Part shown: positions 15,420 through 23,850 of the stretch, one piece after another
Numbering within the stretch: position 1 is the stretch's first letter
Layout: every line of letters starts with the position of its first letter
Virus record (IMG/VR): IMGVR_UViG_3300044648_000101
Coordinates: 1-49,271 of that record
DNA length: 49,271 bases
DNA from: a virus
Direction: 5' to 3' (one strand)
Program-made: the position numbers and the translations under genes
Notes under the pieces: model-generated
Told to the model about the DNA's origin: nothing
Databases searched by the model: none
Seen by the model: the letters and a program-made list of their open reading frames with translations, nothing else

Positions 15420-17551
15420 AAGACACAAAGGGAAGGGAAATTGATATAAACCTATTCCTGCATGACATACGCGAGGGTAAGTGGCAGGACTTGGTTATAC
15501 CAGCTAGGGCGGCACTGCTTAACGCACCAGATAAGGCCGCAAAGAATGCTATAAAGGCACCATTACCGAATGTTTGCCTATCGGGTGTATTCAGTGAGCG
15601 CAAAGACGCCCAAATAAAGCAGCATTCAGGATTTATAGCCATTGATATTGATGGGCTGGGGGTGCAGTTGGAAGGGGTGAGGGGTATTTTGCGTCAAGAC
15701 CCTTATTGTTACTCTGCATTTACCAGCGTATCTGGGACTGGACTGTGTGCCGTATTCCAGATTGAAGGCAATAAACACCGGGATGCATTCGCAGCATTGG
15801 CGCATTACCTATATACTAACTACCAGCTCATTGTTGACCAAGCCGCGAAGAACGAAAGCAGGGCGCGATATGTCAGCTATGACCCGGAACTATTCATCAA
15901 CGAACACGCCCTGAAGTTCAAAAAGTACCTGCCAAAAGAGAAGCCAAAAAAAATATCAAAGGTAGTTTATGTAAAATCGGACTTTGATGCTATCATCAAT
16001 TCTCTATCATCAAAAAATGTATGTGAGGATTATAATTCATGGGTGAGTATTGGATATGCACTGGCATCGCATTTTGGTGAAGATGGAAGGGGATATTACC
16101 ACGCATTGTCTAGTTCTGCCAGCTCGTATAGCGCTGAGGATTGCGATAAGCAGTATTCTATAATTCTGAACACTCACTCGACATCAAAACAGAAAGTTAG
16201 TTCCATTGCTTCAATTTACTACCTAGCCAAATTAAACGGGATTGAAACATACTCCGAGCGTACGAAACAAATTCTTTCATCGACTACTATTTTACGTAAA
16301 TCAGGCCTTGACCAAACGGGAGTAATATCTAATCTTGATAAGTTCGAGGGTATCCCGGCATCCGAAAGTCAGGAGATAGTAAAGCAGGCGTTTGACCAGA
16401 ATATTTCCCATGACGGCGAGGATAGCATCATTACAATGGTTGAGAATTGGTTGAAGTATAACCATGACCTAAAGCGAAACGTCATAACCCGAAAAATAGA
16501 AAATCACGGCAAGTCATACAAAGAAACCGACATCAATACCCTATTTCTGTCATGTAAAAAAGCATTTGATGATATAAACTTTGACCTGTTTATTAAAATA
16601 CTATTCTCTGATTGTATATCTGAATACAACCCGTTAATTGAGTTTTTTGAACGATATAAAGAACGAAAGCCGATAGGTGTTATTGATGAATTCTGGTCAT
16701 GTTTTAGTACGCGTGGTGGTGTTGGGTTGTCTTATTTCGGCTCAAAGTGGTTGATAGGCATCATATCCGCTATTCATGGTGAACACTCACCCCTTATGCT
16801 GGTGTTCACTGGGGGGCAGAATACAGGTAAAACCGAAGCATTCAGGCGCTTACTACCTGCTGAATTGCGCCAATACTATGCAGAAAGTAAGCTTGACCAA
16901 GGTAAAGACGATGACATTCTGATGACCCAAAAAATTATCATAATGGATGATGAGATGGGAGGTAAGAATAAGCAGGAAAGTAAGAAACTAAAAGAAATGC
17001 TATCCAAGCAGACTTTCTCTTTACGCGTTCCATATGGCAAGGGCAACGAGGATTTAAATAGATTGGCTGTACTGTGCGGTACATCAAATGAAAATAGCAT
17101 ACTCAATGACCCTACAGGCAACAGGCGGATTATCCCGGTTGAAATAGTATCGGTTGACCATAAAAAATACAATGCAGTTGACAAGGTTGACCTAATCATG
17201 GAGGCGTATTGGCTTTACAAGTCTGGATTTAATTGGCAGTTATCAAAAGAAGATATACTTGAACTGAACACAAAAACAGAGTCATTTGTAGACTACAGCC
17301 CAGAATATGAGCATATCCAGCGGTATCTATTGCTACCTATTGACGGCCAACCATCATTTGAGTGGTCTGCGACTGAAATAAAATCATATCTGGAAAGATT
17401 AACATTGCAGAAACTATCAATACGTAAATTAGGTATGGAATTGAAGCAAATGGGGTTCGATTGTAGCATAAAAAAGATTAACGGGAAAGCCGCAAGGGTG
17501 TACAGAATACTTACATCCGCATCATTACAGCATAGTGGTGATATGTTTTAA
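15377..17551 (+). CDS. VirE-type primase/ATPase (BT4734-like + PriCT + VirE)
   Basis: 724 residues in three parts. An N-terminal BT4734-like/VirE_N domain (about 20-195: HSGFIAIDIDGLG, YSAFTSVSGTGLCAVFQIEG, ARYVSYDPELF) is a primase-polymerase fold. A PriCT-2-like segment follows (about 205-290). The C-terminal VirE P-loop ATPase (about 470-600) has GGQNTGKTEAFRRLLP, IIIMDDEMGG and GTSNENSILNDPTGNRR. These are typical replication initiator primase-helicases of Bacteroidota phages and plasmids. The repeat-rich region directly after the stop is a likely site of action. Confidence 0.9.
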   Translation: MAASTIRISYYNSIKDTKGREIDINLFLHDIREGKWQDLVIPARAALLNAPDKAAKNAIKAPLPNVCLSGVFSERKDAQIKQHSGFIAIDIDGLGVQLEGVRGILRQDPYCYSAFTSVSGTGLCAVFQIEGNKHRDAFAALAHYLYTNYQLIVDQAAKNESRARYVSYDPELFINEHALKFKKYLPKEKPKKISKVVYVKSDFDAIINSLSSKNVCEDYNSWVSIGYALASHFGEDGRGYYHALSSSASSYSAEDCDKQYSIILNTHSTSKQKVSSIASIYYLAKLNGIETYSERTKQILSSTTILRKSGLDQTGVISNLDKFEGIPASESQEIVKQAFDQNISHDGEDSIITMVENWLKYNHDLKRNVITRKIENHGKSYKETDINTLFLSCKKAFDDINFDLFIKILFSDCISEYNPLIEFFERYKERKPIGVIDEFWSCFSTRGGVGLSYFGSKWLIGIISAIHGEHSPLMLVFTGGQNTGKTEAFRRLLPAELRQYYAESKLDQGKDDDILMTQKIIIMDDEMGGKNKQESKKLKEMLSKQTFSLRVPYGKGNEDLNRLAVLCGTSNENSILNDPTGNRRIIPVEIVSVDHKKYNAVDKVDLIMEAYWLYKSGFNWQLSKEDILELNTKTESFVDYSPEYEHIQRYLLLPIDGQPSFEWSATEIKSYLERLTLQKLSIRKLGMELKQMGFDCSIKKINGKAARVYRILTSASLQHSGDMF

Positions 17552-17560
17552 GTGTTTATC

Positions 17561-17812
17561 TGTAACCATAAGTGTAACCGCTGAAATCGGCTACAGGCTT
17601 ATATTATGGTACTATAGTTACAGGTTACACTTAATATTCTATTAAAGAATTAGGTTATTATATATAGACATACATACATACACACTATACATGATTCCTA
17701 ATATAGTTTGGCGACTGCAAAAAAAGTGTAACCGAATGGCATTAAATCCTTTGAAAACCTCTTCTGTACTGCATTGCAGAGGTTACAATTAAAAATCAAC
17801 ACATCCGTAACC
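17561..17812. repeat. GTGTAACC repeat cluster, candidate replication origin
   Basis: Seven copies of a GTAAC core in a 252-bp gap: TGTAACC 17561, GTGTAACC 17572, GTTACA 17617, GGTTACAC 17623, GTGTAACC 17726, GGTTACA 17781, CGTAACC 17806, in both orientations. Between them is an AT-rich stretch with ATAC/CATA repeats (17660-17695) and a CTGCATTGCAG palindrome (17769-17779). Repeats flanking an AT-rich core beside the primase gene resemble an iteron origin; operator clusters are the alternative. Confidence 0.6.
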
Positions 17813-17813
17813 G

Positions 17814-18176
17814 ATGACCAAAAACGACTACATATCTAAAATTTTCGCAAACGAAGACCAGTTTCAGGCGGCAACATATCTTTATATTAATAATAATTAT
17901 CCTAAATTGCGTAAATTAATATTCCACGTACCGAATGAGGGGGCTAGGTCGAAACAAGAAGCCATGAAATTAAAATCAATGGGTGTTCTGGCTGGCGTAC
18001 CTGATTTGATATTGTTGAAACCATTATGCGGAATTGAGCTGAAAATGCCTAATGGGGTTGTTTCTGCCTCACAAAAGGATATTCATACTATTTGGGGGGC
18101 TAATGGCATCCCGGTTTATACATGCTGGAATGCTGCGGAAGTTTGCAATGTATTGGAAAATATTTTAAATTTATAA
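17814..18176 (+). CDS. VRR-NUC domain nuclease
   Basis: 120 residues. The PD-(D/E)xK VRR-NUC pattern is clear: IFHVPNEGARSKQEAMKLKSMGVLAGVPDLILL, then GIELKMPNGVVSASQ, with Asp, Glu and Lys as likely catalytic residues. These small nucleases are often beside phage helicases and may resolve branched DNA. The last origin-like repeat abuts the start codon, suggesting control by the repeat-binding protein. Confidence 0.88.
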   Translation: MTKNDYISKIFANEDQFQAATYLYINNNYPKLRKLIFHVPNEGARSKQEAMKLKSMGVLAGVPDLILLKPLCGIELKMPNGVVSASQKDIHTIWGANGIPVYTCWNAAEVCNVLENILNL

Positions 18177-18179
18177 ATC

Positions 18180-18338
18180 ATGACTTGGTTAATAATCCTA
18201 AAAGAACCGATTGATGGGGAATTGCATGTAACTTGTACAGACTTTGAAACACAACCATATTCATTGAGATGGTGGAATGGTGAAGATGCTGGAGAGGAAA
18301 CATTGGACAACATCGAATCAATAATGCCTAAACCGTAG
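18180..18338 (+). CDS. 52-residue hypothetical protein
   Basis: Acidic small protein MTWLIILKEPIDGELHV with SLRWWNGEDAGEETLDNI near the C-terminus. Starts 3 bases after the nuclease stop, so probably in the same operon. Family unknown. Confidence 0.55.
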   Translation: MTWLIILKEPIDGELHVTCTDFETQPYSLRWWNGEDAGEETLDNIESIMPKP

Positions 18339-18342
18339 AAAG

Positions 18343-18444
18343 ATGATTGATGAAACACCGATATTCATAGCATTTGTCGTGCTTTTAGCCTTAGCAGTAG
18401 TTGGGGCCATAACCGTAATACAGTCCATAATCAAAGTACTATGA
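18343..18444 (+). CDS. 33-residue membrane peptide
   Basis: MIDETPIFIAFVVLLALAVV followed by further hydrophobic residues to IIKVL: one transmembrane helix. It is 4 bases after the preceding stop and overlaps the next start (ATGA). Function unknown. Confidence 0.5.
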   Translation: MIDETPIFIAFVVLLALAVVGAITVIQSIIKVL

Positions 18445-18602
18445 CACTCCACGACCAACTAATCAAAGCAAGGGCGGAGATAGCGAGGAACAGACGCACT
18501 ACAATCTTACAGCCCAAAAGAAAGAAAGTTATTGGATGTCCGCCATGTCCGCCAGACTGCCCATATTGTGCCGCCAAGAGGGTAAATTTGCCCGATAACT
18601 AA
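18441..18602 (+). CDS. 53-residue Cys-rich protein, probable zinc binder
   Basis: Basic N-terminal helix (DQLIKARAEIARNRR) and a C-terminal cluster CPPCPPDCPYC with four Cys, enough for one zinc site. Overlaps the previous peptide by 4 bases. Probably nucleic-acid or protein binding; family unknown. Confidence 0.55.
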   Translation: MTLHDQLIKARAEIARNRRTTILQPKRKKVIGCPPCPPDCPYCAAKRVNLPDN

Positions 18603-18619
18603 CTTTGACGTATATTTAC
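18587..18619 (+). promoter_or_regulatory. Late promoter, terminase operon
   Basis: TTTG (18587-18590), 20-bp spacer, TATATTTAC (18611-18619), placed 46 bases before the small terminase ATG. The TTTG overlaps the end of the last early gene. CCTCAT (18619-18624) and ATGAGG (18644-18649) form an inverted repeat in the start region. Confidence 0.8.
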
Positions 18620-18665
18620 CTCATCAATCAACAAATGCCCGTAATGAGGCTTAAAATCGCTTTAA

Positions 18666-19124
18666 ATGGCACCTGAAGGAAATAATTTCTGGCAAAGACG
18701 GTCAAAACATGGCAGGGATATGATATTTTCCAGCCCTGACTTACTTTGGCAGGAAGCATGTGAATATTTCTCATGGTGCGATAATAACCCGATAATGTCC
18801 TATGAGTGGAATGGTAAGGACCCAGTGCGCTGCGAACTTGAAAAAGCTAGGGCATACACATTAAAAGGTTTATGCATATATCTTGACGTAAATGAGAAGT
18901 ATTTTAACGGGGTAATTGCTTCAAATGAAGATTTTGCTAACGTCTGTACGCGTATAAGGGATGTAATTTTCACTCAGAAGTTTGAATTAGCCGCCGCTGG
19001 ACTGCTTAATGCCAACATCATTGCGCGTGACTTGGGGCTGGTTGATAAAACCGAGGGAGCCATACCAGCGGGGATAAATCTTACCATACAAGGGCAGAAA
19101 TTTGCCAATGAAAATAACGATTGA
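18666..19124 (+). CDS. Terminase small subunit
   Basis: 152 residues starting MAPEGNNFWQRRSKHGRDMIF, with LWQEACEYFSWCDNNP, YTLKGLCIYLDVNEKYF and FELAAAGLLNANIIARDLGL: the helical gp3-like small terminase family common in Bacteroidota phages, which binds the packaging site. Its end overlaps the large subunit start by 23 bases, as is usual for terS-terL. Confidence 0.88.
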   Translation: MAPEGNNFWQRRSKHGRDMIFSSPDLLWQEACEYFSWCDNNPIMSYEWNGKDPVRCELEKARAYTLKGLCIYLDVNEKYFNGVIASNEDFANVCTRIRDVIFTQKFELAAAGLLNANIIARDLGLVDKTEGAIPAGINLTIQGQKFANENND

Positions 19125-20442
19125 CCCCTCAGCCTACAGTAGTGCTTTTCATAAAACCCTTTATAGTTGGGATAGGTACATAATCGAATGGGGTGGCCGG
19201 GGTAGCTCAAAGACCGATACATTTTACCTAAAGTATCTCATATCTCTTTTCGAGCCTTACTACTTCAAACTGGCATACGTCAATAAGTTTGCAAGTGATA
19301 TTCGCGATAAGCAGTATGCAGGCTTTAAAAGAGTTGCAAAGCGTATCGGGTTAGATAGCCAGTTACGTTTTTACGATGGCGATTACAGGATAGTAAACCC
19401 AAAGACGGGTAACATGCTAATACCGAAAGGCATGGATGACCCGGAGAAAACAAAGGGCTTAGATGACATCACGGCTATTTGGTGGGACGAGATAAACTTG
19501 GGGACAGTTGAAGACTTCCGCGCACTAAATGAACTATTGCGCTCACCAATGGCAAGATACTTGCAGTTCGCAATGTCGTTCAACCCGGTTCACATCAACC
19601 ACTGGCTACGGCATACGTTTTTCCATCCTGATGACTCGCATAAGCTACATCCTGATTTTGTTGGACAAGCATACCTGCACCATTCAACATATAAGGATAA
19701 CGAGTTTATAGACCGTAAGGAATACCTAAACACCCTTGTTACTTCTGCCGCTGGTAATGCAAACACATTGCGCGTTAACGTTGACGGTGACTGGGGCTTA
19801 GAGGTGAATAATGACCCGTGGCTGTATGCGTTGAAACCTGAAGTACATCTTGTTGATGATTTACCGTTCCTGCCATCATTCCCCCTATACCTGTCCTTTG
19901 ACTTTAACCGTTCGCCTTTGACGTGTAGCGCTACACAGATGTCACCAAGCAAGGGGATGAAAGACAGCTTTTGCCATACGATCTATGAATTTGTTGGCGA
20001 TGTACAATTGGAAGACCTATGTAGGCGCATACGTGCTAAATACCCATCATCAATATTCTTTGTTACGGGCGATGCTTCAGGCCGCGCAGGTGACGTAGCT
20101 TTCGAGGCGCGCCACTCCACATACTACACCATGATACAGCGCTACCTGAATTTAGCTGATAAGCAAATGCACATCAACACGCGTAACCTTGAGCATAACG
20201 ATAGTAGGCAGATTTGCAACATGATGTTGCATAGCTATCCTAATATTCGTATCAGCCGAAAGGGTTGCCCGGTATTGTGCAATGATATGCAGATTGCAAC
20301 CGTTGATGATAAGAAAGCAGCCCCGGGCGTGCTGAAGAAAGACCGCGATCAGTTTAAGATGGATATGCTTGATAACTGGAGGTACATGGTACAAACGTAT
20401 TACCTAGAATACTGCGAAAAAGTTTTCGCTAAACTTGCATAA
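19102..20442 (+). CDS. Terminase large subunit
   Basis: 446 residues. ATPase: Walker A-like GGRGSSKT near 31-38 and Walker B DITAIWWDEI near 120. Nuclease: LSFDFNRSPLTC (first catalytic Asp) and TGDASGR (second) in the RNase H-like C-terminal half. It pumps DNA into the prohead and cuts it. Starts are MPMKIT at 19102 or Met at 19108. Confidence 0.95.
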   Translation: MPMKITIDPSAYSSAFHKTLYSWDRYIIEWGGRGSSKTDTFYLKYLISLFEPYYFKLAYVNKFASDIRDKQYAGFKRVAKRIGLDSQLRFYDGDYRIVNPKTGNMLIPKGMDDPEKTKGLDDITAIWWDEINLGTVEDFRALNELLRSPMARYLQFAMSFNPVHINHWLRHTFFHPDDSHKLHPDFVGQAYLHHSTYKDNEFIDRKEYLNTLVTSAAGNANTLRVNVDGDWGLEVNNDPWLYALKPEVHLVDDLPFLPSFPLYLSFDFNRSPLTCSATQMSPSKGMKDSFCHTIYEFVGDVQLEDLCRRIRAKYPSSIFFVTGDASGRAGDVAFEARHSTYYTMIQRYLNLADKQMHINTRNLEHNDSRQICNMMLHSYPNIRISRKGCPVLCNDMQIATVDDKKAAPGVLKKDRDQFKMDMLDNWRYMVQTYYLEYCEKVFAKLA

Positions 20443-20469
20443 CTCAAAACAGTTATATACATTTGGCAT

Positions 20470-20625
20470 ATGCTAGTTGCAGGTAACATCGGAATGCTGA
20501 ACCAACAAGAGATTAACGCCATTGCTACGTTAATGCAACAGGGCAAGAGTATGAGGCAGGCAAAGCGCATATTAGGGATTACTAAAAAGCAGCCACCCAT
20601 ACAATGGAATACGAAAAAATCATAA
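20470..20625 (+). CDS. Small helical protein after terminase
   Basis: 51 residues: MLVAGNIGMLNQQEINAIAT, then MQQGKSMRQAKRILGIT. The repeated pattern of short helices could be an HTH. An alternative start is Met 20494. Overlaps the next small gene by 22 bases. Confidence 0.5.
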   Translation: MLVAGNIGMLNQQEINAIATLMQQGKSMRQAKRILGITKKQPPIQWNTKKS

Positions 20626-20765
20626 ATTTCGACCTGTATACAGTATGCGGGTACATTCAACCAAACTACGCAATAGTAAATCACAGCGTTTATGTACATG
20701 TGGCAAACGTATTTGACAATCACTGGCATTCAATCATAGCACTAACATCATTCTCTATTAACTAA
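20604..20765 (+). CDS. 53-residue hypothetical protein
   Basis: MEYEKIINFDLYTVCGYIQP, aromatic and beta-like, ending IALTSFSIN. Fits exactly between its neighbours: overlaps the previous ORF and stops 1 base before the next GTG start. Confidence 0.5.
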   Translation: MEYEKIINFDLYTVCGYIQPNYAIVNHSVYVHVANVFDNHWHSIIALTSFSIN

Positions 20766-20766
20766 C

Positions 20767-21303
20767 GTGAGCAACAAAGATAATCCAGCCTACACACTAC
20801 AAGGCACGTTCAACGGAGTCAACATTTACATACCTGCTGATATTTCTAACTATCACATGTCCCGGTATGTGCAGCTACAACACCAACTTATATATGCCAA
20901 TGCAGGCACTACAGCCGAACGACTGAATGAGATAGCAGACGCGATCTTGCAGCGGTGCAATATGCAAGCGAAATTAGAGACGCGTATTACTGACATTGGC
21001 GTATTGGCGAATGAAATAAAGTACCGTACTAAATACCCGGTTGATGAGCATTGCAGCATACGCATTGGTGCGGTACTGTCATTCATGGAAGATGAGAACC
21101 CCGAAAAATACGATGTGTTCTACACCCGGAAGAAAGAAGAGTTAGCATTTAGCAACCCGGATGCCTATGCTTTTTTTTTGAGTTGGGGAATAAGCAATAT
21201 AGAGCCATACAGGAAACAATTCGATACTTCGATAAGTTTGGATTATTTCAGCAAGAGGCGGGAGGCGTTGATGAGTCTTACCCCACAATTGGAAAGCAAA
21301 TAG
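20767..21303 (+). CDS. Probable tail-assembly chaperone, G-like product
   Basis: 178 residues from GTG 20767 (no ATG lies within 80 bases). Mainly helical, with LNEIADAILQRCNMQAKLETR and IRIGAVLSFMEDENPEKYD. Near the 3' end it runs through a run of nine T (21171-21179), after which a second frame continues. A short product plus a -1 frameshift product, located between terminase and tape measure, fits gpG/gpGT-type chaperones that coat the tape measure during tail assembly. Sequence homology to lambda G is not visible. Confidence 0.6.
   Translation: MSNKDNPAYTLQGTFNGVNIYIPADISNYHMSRYVQLQHQLIYANAGTTAERLNEIADAILQRCNMQAKLETRITDIGVLANEIKYRTKYPVDEHCSIRIGAVLSFMEDENPEKYDVFYTRKKEELAFSNPDAYAFFLSWGISNIEPYRKQFDTSISLDYFSKRREALMSLTPQLESK
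21171..21179 (+). promoter_or_regulatory. Slippery site for -1 ribosomal frameshift
   Basis: T9 read in frame as GCT TTT TTT TTG. A one-base backward slip on T TTT TTT gives TTT TTT TTT GAG and enters the frame of 21183-21473, which lacks a normal start codon. This satisfies the X XXY YYZ rule. Predicted fusion: about 235 residues. Confidence 0.6.
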
Positions 21304-21473
21304 ACGATCTGTATTTGTCGTTCAGTGATAGTTGCATGATGAGGGCAGAGGGGGATAAACAGAAAGCCGATTACTTGTTTGAAACGGGATGGTTTAATTA
21401 TTACTGGGGGCTGGTTGAATATAACAGGTATCAGGAAAAAATGAAAGAGGCAATGGAAAGAAATAAGAAATGA
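21183..21473 (+). CDS. Probable tail-assembly chaperone, T-like extension (via -1 frameshift)
   Basis: An open frame of about 97 codons, -1 relative to 20767-21303. It has only a TTG to start it and overlaps the upstream gene by 121 bases. It is helical and charged (KQYRAIQETIRYFDKFGLF, IGKQIDDLYLSF, YQEKMKEAMERNKK) and looks genuinely coding. It is most simply expressed as the C-terminal extension of the upstream gene. Confidence 0.6.
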   Translation: MGNKQYRAIQETIRYFDKFGLFQQEAGGVDESYPTIGKQIDDLYLSFSDSCMMRAEGDKQKADYLFETGWFNYYWGLVEYNRYQEKMKEAMERNKK

Positions 21474-21529
21474 TACTGACCATCCTCGTAATATTGTTGA
21501 TTATTGAACACTTTAAAACCAAAACATAA
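21470..21529 (+). CDS. 19-residue hydrophobic peptide
   Basis: MILTILVILLIIEHFKTKT. Starts in an ATGA overlap and ends in a TAATG overlap with its neighbours, which is the only support beyond a hydrophobic helix. Confidence 0.3.
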   Translation: MILTILVILLIIEHFKTKT

Positions 21530-21717
21530 TGTACAAAATCTTAGTACCAAAAGCAGTAAGCGAAGAGCCGATTGAGTGTGATAGCTGGAACATCATAGAC
21601 AAAGGTGTTGAGTTTATATCTGGCGAGCAATCAGGATTTATCCCGTTCGGTAACTTCGGCGCAATACTGCCAGTAGTTGAAGAATCTGAGCCCGGTGCAA
21701 ACACCATCAAGCTGTAA
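21529..21717 (+). CDS. 62-residue hypothetical protein
   Basis: MYKILVPKAVSEEPIECDSW, then beta-rich segments (FISGEQSGFIPFGNFGAILPV). Two bases before the methyltransferase start. Family unknown. Confidence 0.6.
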   Translation: MYKILVPKAVSEEPIECDSWNIIDKGVEFISGEQSGFIPFGNFGAILPVVEESEPGANTIKL

Positions 21718-21719
21718 CT

Positions 21720-22214
21720 ATGTACGAAACTATTACGTTCAACGGGGTACATTATCCTAAGTTGCAAGCTGAGGGCTTTGCAGCACAATACGCATTCCCG
21801 TTTGCAGATAAGATCATAGGCAAAAACAAAACAGGCTTCGATATAGGATGCAACCGAGAAGAATGGAAGTACCCCGGCGCTATGGCCGTTGACCCGGCGA
21901 TGAACGAATATGATGCGTACAATCTGCCAGCTATCAAAGTGGATTATGTGTTTTCATCGCACTGCCTTGAGCATTTGCCTGATTGGGTTGGGGCACTAGA
22001 TAAGTGGCGGGAATGCCTGCACGATAACGGTGTGCTGTTTCTCTATCTGCCTCACCCGGTTCAGGAGTATTGGCTGCCGCATAACAACCGAAAGCACTTG
22101 AGCGTATTATTCCCTGACATGATTGCAAAGTACCTGCACGATAGGGGATGGAGAGATATATTCACTACGGGTTACGATCTCAATTGTTCCTACTATGCCA
22201 TCGCACGGAAGTAA
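21720..22214 (+). CDS. Class I SAM-dependent methyltransferase
   Basis: 164 residues. GFDIGCNREEWKYPGAMAVDP is the SAM-binding motif I region; VDYVFSSHCLEHLPDW and CLHDNGVLFLYLPHP are the usual motif II/III segments of small sugar- or lipid-type methyltransferases. It begins a cassette with glycosyltransferases, so it may methylate sugars on virion or host glycans. Substrate not readable. Confidence 0.82.
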   Translation: MYETITFNGVHYPKLQAEGFAAQYAFPFADKIIGKNKTGFDIGCNREEWKYPGAMAVDPAMNEYDAYNLPAIKVDYVFSSHCLEHLPDWVGALDKWRECLHDNGVLFLYLPHPVQEYWLPHNNRKHLSVLFPDMIAKYLHDRGWRDIFTTGYDLNCSYYAIARK

Positions 22215-22431
22215 ACCCAAATGCAGCCGAACCAATAAAACTGTATTTCTGTCACTATCAGAAGTGGAGATGTTTTTGCAGCATCCAGAACGCAGAGGCT
22301 TACGGCATTACCATTGCGACCATTGCACATACTACCATGTAACAAGCCAACCGATAAAAGACGCGAATAAATACTTTGGCGCAAAGCCATTGAAATACAG
22401 TAACGAGTTTAAAAAGTATATGGACAAATGA
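22195..22431 (+). CDS. Small zinc-finger-like protein
   Basis: 78 residues from ATG 22195, after trimming the longer overlapping frame. YHCDHCTYYHVTS forms one CxxC knuckle, with PKC upstream as possible partner. Small phage proteins with a 'CxxC..YH.TS' core are common. Overlaps the methyltransferase by 20 bases and the next gene by 4. Confidence 0.65.
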   Translation: MPSHGSKPKCSRTNKTVFLSLSEVEMFLQHPERRGLRHYHCDHCTYYHVTSQPIKDANKYFGAKPLKYSNEFKKYMDK

Positions 22432-22586
22432 TAGAGCAAATATCTAGGGTATTACACCCAATAGTCGGAATTATAATGTTGATTGCTGCTGCACTTAGTG
22501 GAATTTGTTTTATATTATTAGTCTTGAAATTGATGTACGATTACATATCTGATGAACTCTACATCTACAAACGCCGAAACGATTAG
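22428..22586 (+). CDS. 52-residue membrane protein
   Basis: One long hydrophobic helix (VGIIMLIAAALSGICFILLVLK) with a polar C-terminal tail YDYISDELYIYKRRND. ATGA overlap upstream; the glycosyltransferase ATG follows after 1 base. It might anchor the cassette at the membrane; function unknown. Confidence 0.6.
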   Translation: MIEQISRVLHPIVGIIMLIAAALSGICFILLVLKLMYDYISDELYIYKRRND

Positions 22587-22587
22587 C

Positions 22588-23850
22588 ATGCCCAAAACAG
22601 CCCTGATAATCACAACATACAACCGCCCGGAGCTACTCAAGCAATGTTTGGATAGTTTGCGGAATGCAGATTTATCCAAAGTCAACGAGGTTATAATTGT
22701 TGATGACCATAGCACTGATCACAATGTTGCAATGCTTATAGGCGACTTCATACACCATAACGGCGGTGTGTATTTTAGGCATACACATAATACCGGGATT
22801 AAAGAGGCGCTTATGACTGCTTATCAATTCGCGTTCAGGAACTGCGACCTTGCCATCAACCTAGATCCCGATACAATAGTTAAGAGCAACTTTGTTACTA
22901 CGTTACTACAGCTAAAGCAGCAGCACCCCGATAGCATAATATCCGGCTTCAACTGTAATCATCCACAAAACCCTGTTATCAGTTCGCACGATGGGTACGT
23001 ACTTCGCAAGCACTGCAACGGCATAAACATGTTGATAGATAAACAGCAATACGAAACCGTGATAAAGCCCGCACTGCAATCGAACGGTAATTGGGATTAC
23101 AATAGCACACATACAAAGCCGTTCGTTATATCCAAACCTAGCGTAGTCCAGCACATTGGCATCAATCAGTCTACAATGGGTCATGCTGGCGGCGACGTAG
23201 CGTGCGACTTTAAGTTACTCAGCCTACCCAACGTTTGTTTATTCGGTATTGATGCACATGACCCCGAGGGCATCAAGCGTGCAGCGCAAATATGCCGGAA
23301 CGATATCGACTTTGGGGCGGAAAGGATAATAACAGAGCGACTATTTAGCGGTAGGGAGGCATACAGCAAGTGGATGATACAGGACCTATATCACCATCTA
23401 CCTGAAGGGGATTATACGCATGTGCTGACGGTGCATCCAGATGGTTATGTGCAAAACCCTAGCGCGTGGAGAGATGAGTGGCTGGAGTGGGATTATATCG
23501 GTGCTAGCTGGTGGTACAAAGATTCTATGAATGTTGGCAATGGTGGCTTTAGCCTGCGATCTAAACGATTCATTGAGCTATGCAGCAAATTGGAATTGCA
23601 AACATACCATCCAGAAGATGACGTACTATGCAGGCAATTGCGTCCGTGGTTTGAAAAGGAATACGGCATCAAGTTTGCACCCGATGATGTTGCCAATAGG
23701 TTTAGTATAGAGGCATATGCAGTCCCGCCGCCGCATAACAAATACTCAGGTCAGTTTGGGTATCACGGTTATCACTGTACAGGGTTGCCAATACCACCAC
23801 CTGTAAGAAAATCAACTCACGTTAGTAGACCAGCAAGCAGAAGGCGATGA
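22588..23850 (+). CDS. Bifunctional glycosyltransferase: GT2 + DUF5672
   Basis: 420 residues from ATG 22588. The N-terminal GT2 domain has ALIITTYNRPELLKQCLDSL, EVIIVDDHSTD, HNTGIKEAL and LDPDT (DxD-like). From about residue 215 a DUF5672 domain follows: HVLTVHPDGYVQNPSAWRDE, WDYIGASWWY, GNGGFSLRSKRFIE and HPEDDVLCRQLRP. Two fused sugar-transfer domains suggest stepwise building of a glycan. The gene overlaps the next by 4 bases. Confidence 0.85.
   Translation: MPKTALIITTYNRPELLKQCLDSLRNADLSKVNEVIIVDDHSTDHNVAMLIGDFIHHNGGVYFRHTHNTGIKEALMTAYQFAFRNCDLAINLDPDTIVKSNFVTTLLQLKQQHPDSIISGFNCNHPQNPVISSHDGYVLRKHCNGINMLIDKQQYETVIKPALQSNGNWDYNSTHTKPFVISKPSVVQHIGINQSTMGHAGGDVACDFKLLSLPNVCLFGIDAHDPEGIKRAAQICRNDIDFGAERIITERLFSGREAYSKWMIQDLYHHLPEGDYTHVLTVHPDGYVQNPSAWRDEWLEWDYIGASWWYKDSMNVGNGGFSLRSKRFIELCSKLELQTYHPEDDVLCRQLRPWFEKEYGIKFAPDDVANRFSIEAYAVPPPHNKYSGQFGYHGYHCTGLPIPPPVRKSTHVSRPASRRR

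Noticed and set aside
17660-17695. ATAC/CATA repeats as a CRISPR or microsatellite locus
   Set aside because: Short imperfect AT-rich repeats with no spacer structure; treated as part of the origin-like gap.
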